A DNA stretch of 64,000 bases. Source: Brachypterus glaber (lineage: Eukaryota > Arthropoda > Insecta > Coleoptera > Kateretidae). The stretch is from positions 2,046,001-2,110,000 of the forward strand of contig OY294049.1 in NCBI GenBank assembly GCA_958510825.1, written 5' to 3'. The notes beneath the pieces are model-generated. The model was not told where the DNA came from, searched no databases, and was given only the letters and a program-made list of their open reading frames with translations. This document shows, piece by piece, positions 61,736 to 64,000 of the stretch (its first letter is position 1; each line of letters begins with the position of its first letter). Position numbers and translations under genes: made by a program.

Positions 61736-61796
61736 CTAGAACATATTTTTACTGAATTAAGAATTAAGACGTGGTAGAAATTCGAAATGTTAATAA

Positions 61797-62182
61797 CAGG
61801 GTTGGGTGGAAGAAACCAGGTGGTTTTAACCAGTTTAAACCGTCATGGTCGAAATTAAACTTTTTGGTTTAAACCACTAAAGTGGTCGAAATCAAAATAT
61901 TTTAAATAAAAATAGAAATATAAAAAATACTGCTACCAACAAAATAATACTTACTGGAAAAAAAAAATTATAACAAAAATGTTTTTTAAAAAGGTCCTGT
62001 TTCCGTAAAACGAAAAATAAATTGAAAAAAAAACTAAATTTGTTTGGAAAACCCCACTCCAATCTAGAGCAATTTTGATTTCGACCAGTTTTGACCGGTT
62101 TAAACCAGTTTAGACCGGTTTAAACCATGTTTTGACCAGTGGCCTGGTCTTTTGTAAAAAAAGTATTTTTTTGCAAACCCTG
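61797..62182. mobile_element. MITE with CAGGGTT ends and GGTTTAAACC repeats
   Basis: Starts CAGGGTTGGGTGGAAGAAACC and ends TTTGCAAACCCTG, with TAATAA near both flanks. Internally rich in GGTTTAAACC palindromes and GGTCGAAAT/ATTTCGACC pairs. Starts about 60 nt from the exon 1 acceptor side. Confidence 0.6.
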
Positions 62183-62408
62183 GGTAATAAAGCGTAGAAT
62201 AGACCTTTATCCAATACCATCATAAAACACTATTTTTTAGCACCAATATAAAAAGTTAAGTTTTTACCACAGGTGACTAAAAAATGTTTTGCTCACTCTT
62301 TTGCGTATTAAGAAAATTATTTTTTTTGTCATAATTTTTTGCTAAATAATTTATTATAGATTTTTATTTAAAATTAAAGGGTGTTGGATAAAATTTAATT
62401 CTCAACTT

Positions 62409-62461
62409 GTGTATTAAGTGATTTTATCCACTTTGCGTGGATAAAATGCTACTTAATACAC
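62409..62461. repeat. Hairpin of about 50 nt
   Basis: TGTATTAAGTGATTTTATCCA and its mirror TGGATAAAATGCTACTTAATACA around loop CTTTGCG. Confidence 0.6.
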
Positions 62462-62499
62462 TATTTTAAAAAATAACTATTTATTGCAGGTCTTTAACC

Positions 62500-64000
62500 T
62501 CTTCAATACCAAGTTTGCCATATGTGGCAAAAAGGATTTTTTCAAAAAAAAAACTATTTCATAGACCCCAAAAACCCCTATATGCCAATTTTCACGAAAA
62601 CAATAAACAATTAAAATTAACTACCCCCCGCCCCGGGGGTTTAGTTAGATTTTTTTTATTATCAGAAGCGACCTCAAAATCCCCTATATGCCAATTTTTA
62701 TGAAAATATTGTAACAAAAACTATTTCACCCCAGCCTCCTCCCTTAGGGATGGAGTTTTAATATCGTATTCAAGGAAATATTAAAAATATTTTAAAATTA
62801 TTTCAGTACCTTAAAATCTACAAAATTTCTACGCCACTGTTATTTTTTTTAAATATTTATTTAAGAAAAATATGTGATTGATAAAAATATGACGAAAAAA
62901 ATACTGCTGCCAACAAAATAATACTTTCCCCTATAGGCCTAGGTTCATTAAAATCAAAAACGAAAAAAATAAAAAAAATCAAAAAACAGTTTTTCAAAAA
63001 AAATTTATTTTTTTTCGTAAAACGAAAAATAAATTGAAAAAAAAATGTTTTACCCCCTACCCCAATCCGATTTTTCCAAAAACAATCTCAGCCTAGAACT
63101 TTGGATAATCAACCTTTGGTCCAAATTTCAAGTCTTTAGACCGAAGCGTTCTTGAGTTATCGTGGTCACAAATTTCCCGGACACAGACAGACCGACAGAC
63201 GGAAATCATATTTTTTAGATATAAACCGTCCAGAAACGTAAAAAAAGCATTAAAAAAAATTGAAATTTTTTTACTAACGCAAGACTTTCCTTGGGGAAAG
63301 TAAAACTAAGTTATAAATACTTTTTTTTTGGTCAGACCTGGGTCTGAAGAGGTTAATTTGGATTTTAAAAAAAAATTGCGAGTTTTAGGGTTTTTTTGGT
63401 TCAGTTTTTTTTATTTTTATAAAAAAGGCTAATGGGCAATTCTGACACCATATTTGGATTTAGCAGCCCAAAATACATAAAAAGGGGACAACTAGCCACA
63501 CAAAATATTTTTTTTTGGCAAATTTAGCTTCCAGTTGGCAAAAAAGTCTAATCGGCAAATTTTAAAGTGATGAGTTTTATTTTTTAGTCAACAGTTTTAT
63601 TGCATGGAGGATTTGTGGAAATGGACGAATTTATAAATTCTGAAGGGAGGTGACCTTTTTTTTAGACAATTTTATTCTTGGAGGGGGATTTTTTTGTAGC
63701 AAATTTTGTAATTAAGTCAGCAAAATTTGTGTCTTGCCCCCCAATATTTTTCTTCTGCCCATTCCTGGGAATAAATGTAGTTTAATATCATAGACATAAT
63801 AGTATAAACTACATTTATTATTTTTCCATAACTTTTCCACTATTTTTTTTTTTCACAAAATTAACATTAATTTAAGAAACAAAATAAAAGAGAGATTAAA
63901 CAGAATAAGTATCTGAAATAAAGGGATTAATAATTATCATTACAGCTATTTAATTTGATAGAATTTTTTTAAATGCAGTTTTAGACAATTATTTTTTTTC
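62500..64000. other. Intron with dispersed repeats to window end
   Basis: 62560-62730 has two copies of 'CCCCTATATGCCAATTTT'. 62915-63210 is a family C copy ending ACAGACAGACCGACAGACGG. The rest to 64000 is AT-rich with no exon recognised. USP34 exons for the N-terminus must lie further on. Confidence 0.45.

Larger units (their letters stand above)
60690..61427. mobile_element. Snap-back hammerhead-ribozyme element with 12-bp target duplication
   Basis: TAGTGTAAAGTT occurs at both flanks (about 60678-60689 and 61428-61439). The insert is one full unit in minus-strand sense (60690-61010), the start of a second unit (61010-61132), then an abrupt switch at 61132/61133 to the reverse complement of the same unit (61133-61427). 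Unit sequence matches 22735-23155. Such inverted partial tandems are typical of Penelope-like insertions. No ORF. Confidence 0.8.

Overview
The window is AT-rich eukaryotic DNA from an insect. It is dominated by one very large, intron-rich gene on the minus strand: the ortholog of human USP34 and Drosophila puffyeye (puf), a giant ubiquitin-specific protease. I reconstructed 44 consecutive coding exons between 61735 (5'-most visible) and 9206 (stop codon). All 43 junctions have GT-AG introns and matching phases. Joined, they give about 3038 residues plus the stop. The catalytic Cys and His boxes lie about 257 residues apart, as in the family. Compared with the human protein, the first few hundred residues are missing, so the 5' exons and promoter lie beyond position 64000. 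Residue numbers below count from the first full codon in this window.

Why an insect: the predicted protein is closest in wording to fly puffyeye, and the repeats are of types common in insects (Helitrons with a GTCGCGGG...CTAG end, PIF/Harbinger and TA-target MITEs, tRNA-derived SINEs, a Tc1-type fragment, an I/Jockey-like LINE tail). A beetle or another holometabolous insect with TE-inflated introns is my guess, but the sequence alone does not prove it.

Layout: 1-9205 holds no gene, only MITEs and fold-back repeats. 9206-24776 encodes the C-terminal helical part of USP34. 25842-30311 encodes the helical repeats after the catalytic domain. 31702-37122 carries the USP catalytic domain: Cys box in exon 23, His box in exon 27. 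37754-48816 encodes the N-terminal helical repeats and a ubiquitin-like segment. 49739-56979 encodes an acidic, Ser-rich and partly basic linker. 57654-61735 is the most N-terminal helical region visible. 61736-64000 is repeat-rich intron. Introns are bimodal: many are 55-85 bp, the others 0.5-3.6 kb and filled with repeats.

The most interesting content is in the introns. (1) A repeat family present three times carries a complete type I hammerhead self-cleaving ribozyme. There are three full copies and one truncated copy, and two of the insertions have 12-14 bp target-site duplications, as in Penelope-like elements. (2) Several transposons stop within 1-27 nt of a splice junction. One is a Harbinger MITE whose TTA target duplication forms positions +2 to +4 of a splice donor. 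Another is a Helitron that begins 13 nt from an acceptor. (3) One intron holds a nest of four repeats.
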